DNA of 32,751 bases, taken from NCBI GenBank assembly GCA_026397505.1, contig JAPLUR010000032.1, forward strand, positions 1 through 32,751. Direction: 5' to 3'. Source of the DNA: Candidatus Zixiibacteriota bacterium. GTDB taxonomy: Bacteria > Zixibacteria > MSB-5A5 > GN15 > PGXB01. This document shows, piece after piece, positions 15,311 to 22,882 of this stretch. The notes under the pieces are model-generated. The model worked only from the letters and a program-made list of their open reading frames with translations. It was not told the origin of the DNA and did not search any database. Made by a program: the position numbers and the translations under genes. Numbering within the stretch: position 1 is the stretch's first letter; each line of letters opens with the position of its first letter.

Positions 15311-16126
15311 TCAATCAATTATTCCCAACCAATTATGGAAAAGAAAAGTGAGACGTCCCACCAGAATCGAGATACGTCCCATGACCGTATATCCAAACGA
15401 GGCGCCGAAGGTTATCATCAAGATCCATATTCCCATCTTGGAGGCGCCGCCGAAAAATCCCTTATGTTCTTTGGAAAAGAAGAAATATACCAATCCGCAA
15501 AAGACGCCCAGAAAAATTACCCAATTGGAAAGACTCAGGGCGAATTGTCCGGATGCGGATAGAGAAAAATCAGAGAAAAAGGCTCCGCTCCCTCTCCAGT
15601 TAACCAGAAGCGGCACAAAAGTATTGCTCACCTGAGTGATGAAATCGGAGCGAAGATATCTCACCAGGTTCAGCCCGGCGGTGGTACCGACAATGAAAGC
15701 CAGCGACCATCGTGAAAGCCAGCCGGCTTTGGATGAAAGCCGCATGAGAAGCAGAACGCCGAAAACAAGCGGCACGAAATAGTAAATCGTGAAATCTTTG
15801 AATGGAACCCCGAAGTAAGCGCTCAGTCCGGAAGAAATTCTGGGAAAAAGATTTCCAACGATAGTCGACCAGAAACCGACGCTCATCCAGTAAGCGGCGG
15901 AAACCCCCACAAAAAGGTGCTCCGCAAATTTATAATAAGGATTGTCTTTGTATAAAAAAGAGAGAATGGCCAGAGTCAGGAAGGCGGCCAGAGTTACATA
16001 GAAGGCATCAGCCAGGGGTGAAGAAGCGGTCGCCGAGACGGATGAAGAACTTCCCGCCCGGGTCAGCCAGCCGGCCACAAAGGCAATCAGCACGGCAACG
16101 AGAACTATTGAAGATGATCGCTTCAT
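15311..16126 (-). CDS. Cassette B role 4: polytopic membrane protein
   Basis: A 271-residue integral membrane protein. It has the role 4 signature SFLYKDNPYYKFAEHLFVG and the later YFFFSKEHKGFF with MITFGASFGYTVMGR. Compared with A4 it carries an extra N-terminal hydrophobic segment of about 35 residues (MKRSSSIVLVAVLIAF, then a Ser-rich linker), either a signal peptide or an additional helix, and a longer loop around 80-110. It ends HNWLGIID, matching KDWLGLIR in A4. It starts 10 nt after B3. Function unknown; conserved charged residues in membrane blocks suggest more than simple anchoring. Confidence 0.83.
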   Translation of the reverse strand: MKRSSSIVLVAVLIAFVAGWLTRAGSSSSVSATASSPLADAFYVTLAAFLTLAILSFLYKDNPYYKFAEHLFVGVSAAYWMSVGFWSTIVGNLFPRISSGLSAYFGVPFKDFTIYYFVPLVFGVLLLMRLSSKAGWLSRWSLAFIVGTTAGLNLVRYLRSDFITQVSNTFVPLLVNWRGSGAFFSDFSLSASGQFALSLSNWVIFLGVFCGLVYFFFSKEHKGFFGGASKMGIWILMITFGASFGYTVMGRISILVGRLTFLFHNWLGIID

Positions 16127-16136
16127 ATCTCTTTGC

Positions 16137-17045
16137 CTAAGACCGTCTCTTCCTTATGAAATAGGTAATATTACCAATCACGACAAAGGCCATAATGATC
16201 AGGTGGGCCAAAGTCTGCGGCCCCATCATTTTTATCCCCGGTTGAGGGGCATTGATAAGGCGGGGATATTCCTTCTTCAATTCCGACTCGTATTCGGCGG
16301 CCCCTTTGATGCCCCCGAGAAGGCCGAGCAGCTGGTTGGGGTAATAAGGATACAGCAATGGCGCCGTCACGGCTGCACATCCGCCCGCGGTCGGAATATG
16401 ACCGGGATCGCCGGCAAAAAGAATCCACTCTTTAACACCAGGCAAACCGCCGCCGACCGATACCAACAAATTCATATCGCGCAGAGATCTTATTCCGTGC
16501 ATTATTTCCATGGAATCAATATTCACACCGTTCACATCGGTAAGGTACATTTTCCTGATGTCCGTTATAATCACGTTCAGGACACCGGTACCACCCGCCT
16601 TATAACCCAAATTGACATAATCGATGCCGTCTTTCTTCTCCGGGAATTCTTTTTTGATAATCTCATCAACGGCGGTCACGATGAGCGGCTGGCCGGTTGC
16701 CCAGAGTGTCATGAAATATACCCTGAGTCCTTTGGCCATAGCGTGCCGTACAAACGCATCGGTCATCGGCCCTACCTCGGGCGCCATAGCGGGGTCATAA
16801 TCATAGGAAATCAATACTTTCGAATTGGCCGGCAGTTTTTCAATCTGATCATAGACTGCCTTGACAATCGGCGTCGCTTTTTCGGAAAAAGATATTTTGA
16901 AAAGAATGGGAGCAGCCACGGCCAGTCCAATGAAAATGAAGATGATACGTCGCTCGACTTCGCGCCCCTGAATAGAGCGAATCAGAAACCAGACGAGTCC
17001 GACCCCGATAATCAGAAGAGAAGTGACCAATCCCAGGTTATTCAT
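16137..17045 (-). CDS. Cassette B role 3: membrane-anchored periplasmic DYDP-domain protein
   Basis: A 302-residue protein with two N-terminal helices (about 5-23 and 33-50), a periplasmic domain with SYDYDPAMAPE (DYDP at 82-85), the conserved GLLGGIKGAAEYESEL block and a C-terminal helix ending FIRKRRS. A basic loop between the first helices and the basic C-terminus support the topology. The domain has alternating beta/alpha character (KVLISYDYDP, then RVYFMTLW, then IDYVNLGY), suggestive of a Rossmann-like alpha/beta fold, which is inference. Its ATG overlaps the stop of B2 by 8 nt (ATGAATAA), so translation is probably coupled. Confidence 0.83.
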   Translation of the reverse strand: MNNLGLVTSLLIIGVGLVWFLIRSIQGREVERRIIFIFIGLAVAAPILFKISFSEKATPIVKAVYDQIEKLPANSKVLISYDYDPAMAPEVGPMTDAFVRHAMAKGLRVYFMTLWATGQPLIVTAVDEIIKKEFPEKKDGIDYVNLGYKAGGTGVLNVIITDIRKMYLTDVNGVNIDSMEIMHGIRSLRDMNLLVSVGGGLPGVKEWILFAGDPGHIPTAGGCAAVTAPLLYPYYPNQLLGLLGGIKGAAEYESELKKEYPRLINAPQPGIKMMGPQTLAHLIIMAFVVIGNITYFIRKRRS

Positions 17046-17715
17046 TGTCGACCCCCAAGTAGGTTCTCTCCACGCCCAGTATCAGTCGCAGCGACATTGA
17101 AATTACCCCCAGAGCGATACCAATCATAATCGCCCTCTGCCCGGCCAGATTGGGCGAGGACATAATCCATATCGCCAGGTTGGGAATTTGCAGAAGCGAA
17201 AACGATTCGGGAATCCAGCCGGTGGCATATGTCCCTAAAGGGGTGCGCCCGAGCAGAATAATAAAAGCGGAAATCAGGAGAATGGTGGCCTCTCTGTTCT
17301 TGGCGCGGAAAGCGCGATAGGAAGCGGAGGCGACATAGAAAGCCAGGAGGGCGTACATGGTGGAAGAGAGCGGAAAAAATATGCGATAGTACAGGGTCTG
17401 GAAGAGAGAACCGGTGGCAGTGACATCACCGGTAATGCCGCTTGGATTACCTATCTTGAAAAGCCCCGCGGCCAGCATCAGGAAAAATCCCAACAGCGTC
17501 ACCAGGGAAAATCCCCAATCTTTCTGTTGCTTGTAAAGCCGGTTGCCGTGAATTCTCACCAAATTCCCGCCGCCGAGAAAGAAAGCAAAAACGGCGATAA
17601 TATCGAAGAAAAGAGAAAAGTCCTCCCCCATTCTCTCGACAGGGGGGAAAAAGACGGAGACGACCAGAATCGTGCCGACCACAAAGGTGATAATTAATGG
17701 GACCTGTCTTTTCAC
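17038..17715 (-). CDS. Cassette B role 2: six-helix membrane protein (GTG start)
   Basis: A 225-residue integral membrane protein. The frame is open back to an ATG at 17766, but that would overlap B1. The GTG at 17715 gives MKRQVPLIITF, matching the exact starts of A2 and C2, and restores a 13-nt gap, so I chose it; an AGAGAG-type ribosome site precedes it. Conserved blocks are STMYALLAFYVASASYRAFR, then EATILLISAF and GRTPLG, and a C-terminal GQRAIMIGIALG ending ILGVERTYLG. About six helices. It overlaps B3 by 8 nt. Function unknown; probably part of the same complex as B1, B3 and B4. Confidence 0.83.
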   Translation of the reverse strand: MKRQVPLIITFVVGTILVVSVFFPPVERMGEDFSLFFDIIAVFAFFLGGGNLVRIHGNRLYKQQKDWGFSLVTLLGFFLMLAAGLFKIGNPSGITGDVTATGSLFQTLYYRIFFPLSSTMYALLAFYVASASYRAFRAKNREATILLISAFIILLGRTPLGTYATGWIPESFSLLQIPNLAIWIMSSPNLAGQRAIMIGIALGVISMSLRLILGVERTYLGVDNE

Positions 17716-17728
17716 GGTAAATCTCTCT

Positions 17729-18970
17729 TTAATTTTGCACGGTAAAAAGTTTGACCATGTATTCACTCAACTTTACAAAGAACTGGTTGCCCCAGGCGAG
17801 CGAAATGGTCACGGATATCGTCCCGATGATGATAAGCAACATGGCGACCAATTTCCCCATATCCTGTCCCTTCAGTGAACCGAGTTGTTTCGGTTCATTG
17901 GAAAGGTAAGCGGATGCGGCAAAGAGCTCTTCACCGATAAGGGTGTAGTCGCAGGCGGCGACAAAGAAAGGCAACTGGGCCGGCTGGGCGGTTCCGGCGA
18001 TTTGAATGGCGCCGATGGAATTTCCGGTTTCGGCAAGAATCAGCGACTCAGCGTAGAAAGCGCCCAGATAAAAACAGGTGGCGGGTTTCTGGCGCACCAT
18101 GATACCGTCAACCGCCGCAACATAACCAAATTGCTCATCGGTGATATAATTCACCATGTCATCATTATATGCGTCAGGCCGCCCTGCCCCAATATAAGCT
18201 TCCTTGATCGTCTCGCGTGCCGTGGTCATCACGAGCGAGCGCGACACCGGCATGTTAATGCGGATATCATAATCGGCGACCATCTTGGCCACCCTACCCA
18301 GGAGCGTAATACCGGCCAGAGTCTGGACATCATCCATATCCAAAATACCGGGAACAAACAGGATTGGGCGTCCCATTTCGGTGGCCCGGCCGATGGCCTC
18401 ATCAATCGCTTCCAGCCCGGCGATTTTTCTAATGAACAGTTTTCCGCCTCGCTTGGCATGAGAGATAAAGTAAATCACGGCGCCGGCGATAAGGAATCCG
18501 ATGACAAACAGATTGAGCAGATTCCAATTGACAATATCCATTTCCGGGATGACCGGTGCGGTGGCCTCGGAAAAGACAGCCCGACCGTCATAATTAAGGG
18601 CAACTTTATAGCGATAACTCTTTCCCCGGTTGATCCCCTGATCCTTAAAGGAATATTCTCCCGGGGCAGCCACTCCAACAGGCGCAAAATCATTCGATTC
18701 TTCCAGGGCACGGAATATTTCGTAAGGACCAACCGAACCGATTCCGTGATCATCGGCAGAGGCTCGCCAGTAAACGACGATAGCCTCGCCCCGATCGTAC
18801 TTGAAGTCGCGGGCGGAAACCTCGGTCGGCGGAGCCGGTCTCGGGCCTGTTACGGAATCAGGAATGGCCGGCGGCGTCTGCGCGACAGCCATTACCGACG
18901 ACATTATCAAAATCAAGAGCAATTGAGAAATCAGGCAAAGGGGAACAGGCAATTTGCTGTCGCAGATCAT
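17729..18970 (-). CDS. Cassette B role 1: Fn3 - membrane helix - conserved cytoplasmic domain
   Basis: A 413-residue protein with an N-terminal hydrophobic signal, one Fn3-like domain (about 45-145), a helix near 150-172, then the basic KRGGKLFIRKIAGLEAIDE and the conserved domain. Shared with A1: PGILDMDDVQTLAG, PVSRSLVM, GAGRPDAYNDD, DEQFGYVAAVDG, AGTAQPAQLPFFVAACDY and GSLKGQDMGK; a final helix follows. Similarity to A1 is visibly closer than to C1. It starts only 2 nt after the stop of A4, so cassettes A and B are joined as closely as genes within a cassette. The function of the conserved domain (DUF6754-type from memory) is unknown. Confidence 0.86.
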   Translation of the reverse strand: MICDSKLPVPLCLISQLLLILIMSSVMAVAQTPPAIPDSVTGPRPAPPTEVSARDFKYDRGEAIVVYWRASADDHGIGSVGPYEIFRALEESNDFAPVGVAAPGEYSFKDQGINRGKSYRYKVALNYDGRAVFSEATAPVIPEMDIVNWNLLNLFVIGFLIAGAVIYFISHAKRGGKLFIRKIAGLEAIDEAIGRATEMGRPILFVPGILDMDDVQTLAGITLLGRVAKMVADYDIRINMPVSRSLVMTTARETIKEAYIGAGRPDAYNDDMVNYITDEQFGYVAAVDGIMVRQKPATCFYLGAFYAESLILAETGNSIGAIQIAGTAQPAQLPFFVAACDYTLIGEELFAASAYLSNEPKQLGSLKGQDMGKLVAMLLIIIGTISVTISLAWGNQFFVKLSEYMVKLFTVQN

Positions 18971-18972
18971 CG

Positions 18973-19620
18973 CTACCTAATCAGTCCCAGCCAATCCTTG
19001 AAAATGAACTCCATGCGACCGATTAAGAGAGACATACGACTCATGACAGTATAGCCAAAGGAGGCGCCAAAAGTAATCATAATGGTCCAGATGCCGACCT
19101 TGGCCACGCCGCCGAATACTCCCTTATGCTCGCGGGAGAAGAAGAAATAGACCAGCCCGGTGAATGTCCCGGCGGCAATGACGATATTACCGATGGTATC
19201 ATAAGCGGAAGCCGAGAAGACAGGCTGGCTAAATCTGGTGCTGAACAGGGGCATGAGAGTGCTGGACACCTGCAGCATGACGTTGGATGAAAAATAATTG
19301 ATGAGATAGAAGCCGGCGGTGGCTCCCACAACAAAGGCCAGCGGCCAGCGGGAAATCCATCCAATCTTAGGGGCCAGACGCAGAATCATCATAATTCCCA
19401 GCACCCCGCCCACCAGAAGCATATAGTTGGGATTTTCACGGCTAAGGCCGGCCCAGAAAAGACCAAGAATGTTATCAAAGAAAAGGGTTACAAACCAATA
19501 TCCGGCGGAAATGCCCACAAAAATCGATTCGCACAGCTTATACCAGGGATTGTCCCTATACAGGAAGGAGATAATCCCCAGAGTGAAAAAAGCGGCTACC
19601 CAAATGCCGAAAAGTTGCAT
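18973..19620 (-). CDS. Cassette A role 4: polytopic membrane protein
   Basis: A 215-residue integral membrane protein, the smallest of the three role 4 proteins and perhaps closest to the core fold. About six helices. Signature: SFLYRDNPWYKLCESIFVG near the N-terminus, ISRWPLAFVVGATAG midway, YFFFSREHKGVFGGVAKVGI and MITFGASFGYTVMSR near the C-terminus. The ATG shares one base with the stop of A3 (1-nt overlap). Conserved Arg, Asp, Glu and His residues in membrane-proximal blocks recur in B4 and C4. Function unknown. Confidence 0.84.
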   Translation of the reverse strand: MQLFGIWVAAFFTLGIISFLYRDNPWYKLCESIFVGISAGYWFVTLFFDNILGLFWAGLSRENPNYMLLVGGVLGIMMILRLAPKIGWISRWPLAFVVGATAGFYLINYFSSNVMLQVSSTLMPLFSTRFSQPVFSASAYDTIGNIVIAAGTFTGLVYFFFSREHKGVFGGVAKVGIWTIMITFGASFGYTVMSRMSLLIGRMEFIFKDWLGLIR

Positions 19621-20609
19621 TACTCTTTTCCCTTCTTCCTTTTTTCACCCAAGAAGTAGGCGACGTTCCCGATAAAGATAAAGGCAATCACAATCACATG
19701 CGAGAATGACTGGGGAAGCATATAGAAAGTAGCCGTACCAACCTTATTGGTTGCTTTTTCAAATTCGGCTGCGCCGCTCAAACCTCCGAGAAGCCCTTTC
19801 AGCTGCCCGGAACGAAGGTATGGGTACATTCCTGTGGCCTGGACGCCGGTATTGCCGGCGCCCATTTTCAGGCCATAACGGTCAACAGCCACCTGAACCC
19901 ATTCCACGGTGCCGGGATAACCGGCCGACAGGTTAAAAGAATAATCAATATTGGAGAAATTACTCACATCTTTAAGAAGCGGGATGGAATCATAGGGAAT
20001 ACCGGAGACATCGCGCGTGAACATGCTCTTGAAACTGGTTCCCATCCGCTGGATGACGAATTCATTCCCGGTTTGGAAGCCAAGATTAACATAATCGACA
20101 TGGCGCCTTAAATTCTTCGCGACCACGCTCGGATCCTGGAGCGCTATCTGGAGAGCCAGTTCGGCCTGCTGTGGTCCCTGCGGCCAGAGACCCATAATGA
20201 TTATTTTCAAATCACGTTCCAGGCAGAGACGGAAAAATGATTCGGCCATCGGCTGCAGTTCGGGGGCAGAGGCCGGATCATAATCAAAGGAAACCAGAAT
20301 CTTCGAACCCCGTTCAAGCTGAGCCACCCAGTCATAAACCGTCTGTACTTCGGGAGAAACCCTGATCGGCTGCTTAACATTCATGAAGAAAGGCAAAACG
20401 ACGGCAATACCGACAAAAAGGAATACAACCCGCCGCCCTACATATTGGCGCATGATAGTTCTGAACAGAATATACAGCAGGGCAAGCCCAATGAGAGCTA
20501 TGATCAGAGAAGAGACGGTGGGGGAGAAATTAATCGGCTTGGGCACGAGGAAATAGAGGATAAGAATAATCGCCAGCGTTACGGAATAGATAATAAAATC
20601 CCTGTTCAT
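19620..20609 (-). CDS. Cassette A role 3: membrane-anchored periplasmic DYDP-domain protein
   Basis: A 329-residue protein with three N-terminal helices (about 5-22, 32-50, 60-77), a periplasmic domain starting VSFDYDPASAPEL (DYDP at 109-112), a conserved GLLGGLSGAAEFE block and a final helix followed by GEKRKKGKE. Charges (MRQYVGRR between helices 2 and 3; basic C-terminus) place the domain outside. It is the longest of the three role 3 proteins; the paralogs lost or never had the extra helices. The gap to A2 is 3 nt and it overlaps A4 by 1 nt. No catalytic signature is recognised. Confidence 0.84.
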   Translation of the reverse strand: MNRDFIIYSVTLAIILILYFLVPKPINFSPTVSSLIIALIGLALLYILFRTIMRQYVGRRVVFLFVGIAVVLPFFMNVKQPIRVSPEVQTVYDWVAQLERGSKILVSFDYDPASAPELQPMAESFFRLCLERDLKIIIMGLWPQGPQQAELALQIALQDPSVVAKNLRRHVDYVNLGFQTGNEFVIQRMGTSFKSMFTRDVSGIPYDSIPLLKDVSNFSNIDYSFNLSAGYPGTVEWVQVAVDRYGLKMGAGNTGVQATGMYPYLRSGQLKGLLGGLSGAAEFEKATNKVGTATFYMLPQSFSHVIVIAFIFIGNVAYFLGEKRKKGKE

Positions 20610-20612
20610 CCC

Positions 20613-21266
20613 TTAATCCCCTCCCAGGTAGGATCGTTCGATCCCCAGAATAATGCGCAACGAGGTGGAAACGATGCCCAAAGCAATACCAATCATAATC
20701 GCCCGCTGACCGGCCGAATTTATAAAACTCATAATCCAGATGGTTATTTTCGAGGGCATGAAGCTTTCGGGAATGCCCAGCGCGCCGCCGATCGCATCAC
20801 CAACCGGCACACGCCCGATCATGACAAAGAAAGCGGCCAGAAGGAGTAGGGTGGCCTCGAGATTTCTGGCCCGGAAAGCTCGATATGAGGCGGAGGCGAC
20901 AAAGAAAGCCAAGAGTGCAAACATGGTGGCCGAGAGAGGCGAATATACATAAGTGTAAAGCCAGTCAAACCCGGTCCCGGCATCACGAAATTGAGTCCAG
21001 CTTGATGACCCGATAATAACTATCAGCAGAAATGAAAGAATGATAATGACCGAATAACCCCAGTCGGCTCTTTTGCGATAAATTTTATCGGCGGAAATTT
21101 TTATCAGGTTCAAGGCTCCCAGCCAGATGGCACAGGCGCCGATGATGGAGAACCAATCGGAGAACCAGTTGTTGAATTGGTTGAATGGCGCATGAGGAAT
21201 GAAATACTGAAGGACGAAAATGACGCCAACGACACCGGTTATGAGCAGGGGGATTTCTCGTCTCAT
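20613..21266 (-). CDS. Cassette A role 2: six-helix membrane protein
   Basis: A 217-residue integral membrane protein with about six helices. It starts MRREIPLLITG. Conserved blocks: SATMFALLAFFVASASYRAF, then EATLLLLAAFFVMIGRVPVG, and SAGQRAIMIGIALG ending ILGIERSYLGGD. The basic SYRAFRAR loop is probably cytoplasmic and is the best-conserved part across the three cassettes, so it may contact the cytoplasmic domain of role 1 (inference). It lies 14 nt after A1 and 3 nt before A3. Confidence 0.84.
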   Translation of the reverse strand: MRREIPLLITGVVGVIFVLQYFIPHAPFNQFNNWFSDWFSIIGACAIWLGALNLIKISADKIYRKRADWGYSVIIILSFLLIVIIGSSSWTQFRDAGTGFDWLYTYVYSPLSATMFALLAFFVASASYRAFRARNLEATLLLLAAFFVMIGRVPVGDAIGGALGIPESFMPSKITIWIMSFINSAGQRAIMIGIALGIVSTSLRIILGIERSYLGGD

Positions 21267-21280
21267 CGCAGATTAACTCA

Positions 21281-22510
21281 CTATCCCATCACCGTAAAAA
21301 ATTTGGAGAGCTGGAAAATATTAAAAGTTTCCAAGATAATCCCGATCAAAATAGATACCAGAATGATCGCCTTGCCCATGTCCTGACCCTTGAGCGAGCC
21401 CAGGAGCTTCGGTTCGCGCGACAAATAAGCTGAAGCGGCGAATAACTCCTCGCCAATAAGAGTATAATCGCAGGCGGCAACAAAAAATGGCAACTGCGAG
21501 GGCTGGCCTGTGCCGGCAATCTGTATGGCGCCAATAGAATTCCCCGTTTCAGACAATATCAGCGATTCGGCATAAAAATTACCCATAAGGAATATGGTTG
21601 CCGGCTTTTCTCTGACCACCATGCCGTCGATACCGGCTGCATATCCGAACTGGTCATCAGTCAAGTAATGCACCTGTTCATCGCGAAAGGAATCGGGACG
21701 CCCGGCCTTTGCATAAGCTTCTTTGACAATCTCTTTGGCCGTGACCATTACCAGGGAACGGCTGACCGGCACTTCAATCCAGGTTTCATATTCGGCCGCC
21801 AGTTGCGCCACGCGTCCCAGGATAGTAACACCGGCAATGGTCTGGACATTATCCATATCCGAAGTGCCGGGTATGAAGAAGATCTTCTTCCCCATTTCGG
21901 TGGCTCTGCCTACTGCCTCATCGACGGCATCCAGTCCCGCGATTTTGCGGATAAACAGCTTCTTCCCGGCCTTAGCCTGATTTATGAAATAGACAATCAA
22001 TGTGCAGAGAATAATCATTCCGACAAAGACATTGAGCCGGCGGAAATCAAACCATTGAGCAGAGGATCTGACCGGGCCGACAGTATCCGATTCCGAAGTT
22101 ACCTGCCAGCTTGTCCGCCCCTCCAATTTCACCGAGTTCACCGCCAAAATCTTATAAAAATAGTCTTTATTATCATTGGTGCCATTGTCCATATATTGAT
22201 TGGATTGAGCCGGAACCTCGCCGATTTGGTCAAATGGTCCCTCCTGCTTTTCAGCCCTAAGGATTTTATAGGCAACAACTTTGCCATCAACATGATCATC
22301 AACCGAAAGGTCCCAATTAATAACAACCGCCCCGCCGGCATCATCGGGATTGTCTTTGGCCAAAACATTCCTGACCATGACAGGTGTCACATCAGGAGGG
22401 GGTGACTGCAAAGAATCGGTGGCTACGTCAGTCGCCGGGGTTTGACCGAAAAGCAAACCTGCGCCGAGGAAGAGAAATGCGCTTAAGATTATAACGGCCT
22501 TGACTTTCAA
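21281..22510 (-). CDS. Cassette A role 1: Fn3 - membrane helix - conserved cytoplasmic domain (TTG start)
   Basis: A 409-residue protein, first gene of the operon. Signal peptide 1-22 (ending LLFGQ), Fn3-like domain about 38-135, helix about 160-178, conserved cytoplasmic domain about 185-378 with PGTSDMDNVQTIAG and AACDYTLIGEEL (about 345-356), and a final helix about 381-397. No ATG precedes the signal peptide. The frame is open to another TTG at 22615, but the TTG at 22510 yields MKVKAVIIL, like the MKLKILIIC start of C1, gives the same length as C1, and has AGGGA just upstream. The leader terminator at 22528-22566 would lie inside the longer version, another reason to prefer 22510. The conserved domain resembles DUF6754-type proteins from memory; function unknown. 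Confidence 0.83.
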   Translation of the reverse strand: MKVKAVIILSAFLFLGAGLLFGQTPATDVATDSLQSPPPDVTPVMVRNVLAKDNPDDAGGAVVINWDLSVDDHVDGKVVAYKILRAEKQEGPFDQIGEVPAQSNQYMDNGTNDNKDYFYKILAVNSVKLEGRTSWQVTSESDTVGPVRSSAQWFDFRRLNVFVGMIILCTLIVYFINQAKAGKKLFIRKIAGLDAVDEAVGRATEMGKKIFFIPGTSDMDNVQTIAGVTILGRVAQLAAEYETWIEVPVSRSLVMVTAKEIVKEAYAKAGRPDSFRDEQVHYLTDDQFGYAAGIDGMVVREKPATIFLMGNFYAESLILSETGNSIGAIQIAGTGQPSQLPFFVAACDYTLIGEELFAASAYLSREPKLLGSLKGQDMGKAIILVSILIGIILETFNIFQLSKFFTVMG

Positions 22511-22527
22511 TGGTCCCTGATTCCTAC

Positions 22528-22566
22528 AAAAAATCCTCACAGTTGCAAGACGATTCAACCGTGAGG
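22528..22566 (-). terminator. Leader terminator (candidate attenuator) of the cassette operon
   Basis: In minus-strand sense CCTCACGGTTG pairs with CAACTGTGAGG (11 bp with one G-U), 10-nt loop, followed by ATTTTTTG. It lies after the promoter at 22674-22702 and ends 18 nt before the TTG start, the position of a transcription-attenuation switch. Alternatively it ends read-through from the cold-shock gene. Confidence 0.7.
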
Positions 22567-22673
22567 TTAGTTCAACCCTATTAAAAAACGTGACAAACTT
22601 CTTTTCATATCTCAACCGCTAACCCGCAGAAGCCCGGGCAACCAGTCTCCATTCCATAAGCTAAAGGTTTTTT

Positions 22674-22702
22674 AATTTAACCAAAGCCACTTACTCTGTC
22701 AA
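22674..22702 (-). promoter_or_regulatory. Promoter of the twelve-gene cassette operon
   Basis: Minus-strand TTGACA (22697-22702), 17 bp, TAAATT (22674-22679). The start near 22667 gives a leader of about 157 nt to the TTG at 22510, containing the candidate attenuator and a possible 12-codon open frame (22657 to 22619). Confidence 0.65.
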
Positions 22703-22761
22703 GCCAAAAATCGCTTGAACCACCAGGCCGTGACAACTATTAATAACTTTTCATAATCTTC

Positions 22762-22790
22762 TTGACAGAAAGCCCCCCCTTGCGTAGATT
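22762..22790 (+). promoter_or_regulatory. Promoter of a candidate small RNA
   Basis: TTGACA (22762-22767), 17 bp, TAGATT (22785-22790). The predicted start at about 22797 coincides with the first base of a long hairpin ending in eight Ts. No plus-strand protein gene follows. It points away from the cassette promoter. Confidence 0.6.
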
Positions 22791-22796
22791 ATTAAC

Positions 22797-22879
22797 GGAA
22801 GCTTGCCGTTTCAAAGATTCTTCCGGGGATCCCCCCCTCTATCCCCGCGAATCAGTTTGGTGAGCTTCCAATTTTTTTT
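22797..22879 (+). ncRNA. Candidate 83-nt structured small RNA
   Basis: The predicted transcript folds into one long interrupted hairpin. GGAAGCT (22797-22803) pairs with AGCTTCC (22863-22869), extended by GCC/GGT and AAA/TTT; then GATTC (22816-22820) with GAATC (22849-22853); then GGGGAT (22825-22830) with ATCCCC (22841-22846), closing a C-rich 10-nt loop, CCCCCCCTCT. Eight Ts follow (22872-22879), making an intrinsic end. The promoter boxes lie at the right distance. It does not match SRP RNA, 6S RNA or tmRNA motifs I know. The C-rich loop could pair with G-rich ribosome binding sites, as in some known regulatory RNAs; that is inference. It lies antisense to the 3' side of the cold-shock-domain gene (stop at 22883). 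Confidence 0.55.
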
Positions 22880-22882
22880 GGT

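Larger units (their letters stand above)
11707..22510 (-). other. Twelve-gene operon: three tandem copies of a four-gene membrane cassette
   Basis: The transcription order is role 1-2-3-4 three times: cassette A (22510-18973), B (18970-15311), C (15285-11707). Within each role the proteins share clear sequence blocks. All gaps are 25 nt or less; B2/B3 overlap 8 nt, A3/A4 overlap 1 nt, and A4 to B1 is only 2 nt apart, so cassette boundaries are as tight as internal ones. One promoter region (22674-22702) and one terminator (11652-11683) bracket the run. Charge patterns put the Fn3 domain (role 1) and the DYDP domain (role 3) in the periplasm and the large role 1 domain in the cytoplasm. This suggests an envelope complex made in three variants. 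I know of no described function. Confidence 0.85.

Noticed and set aside
16203-19054. Long plus-strand frames opposite cassette B
   Set aside because: Antisense to conserved cassette genes and with no recognisable motif.
22511-22615. Longer start (TTG at 22615) for cassette A role 1
   Set aside because: It would put the leader terminator inside the coding region and place 35 residues before the signal peptide.
22797-22879. SRP RNA, 6S RNA or tmRNA
   Set aside because: The conserved SRP GGAA tetraloop region, a 6S bubble of about 180 nt, and tmRNA acceptor features are all absent.
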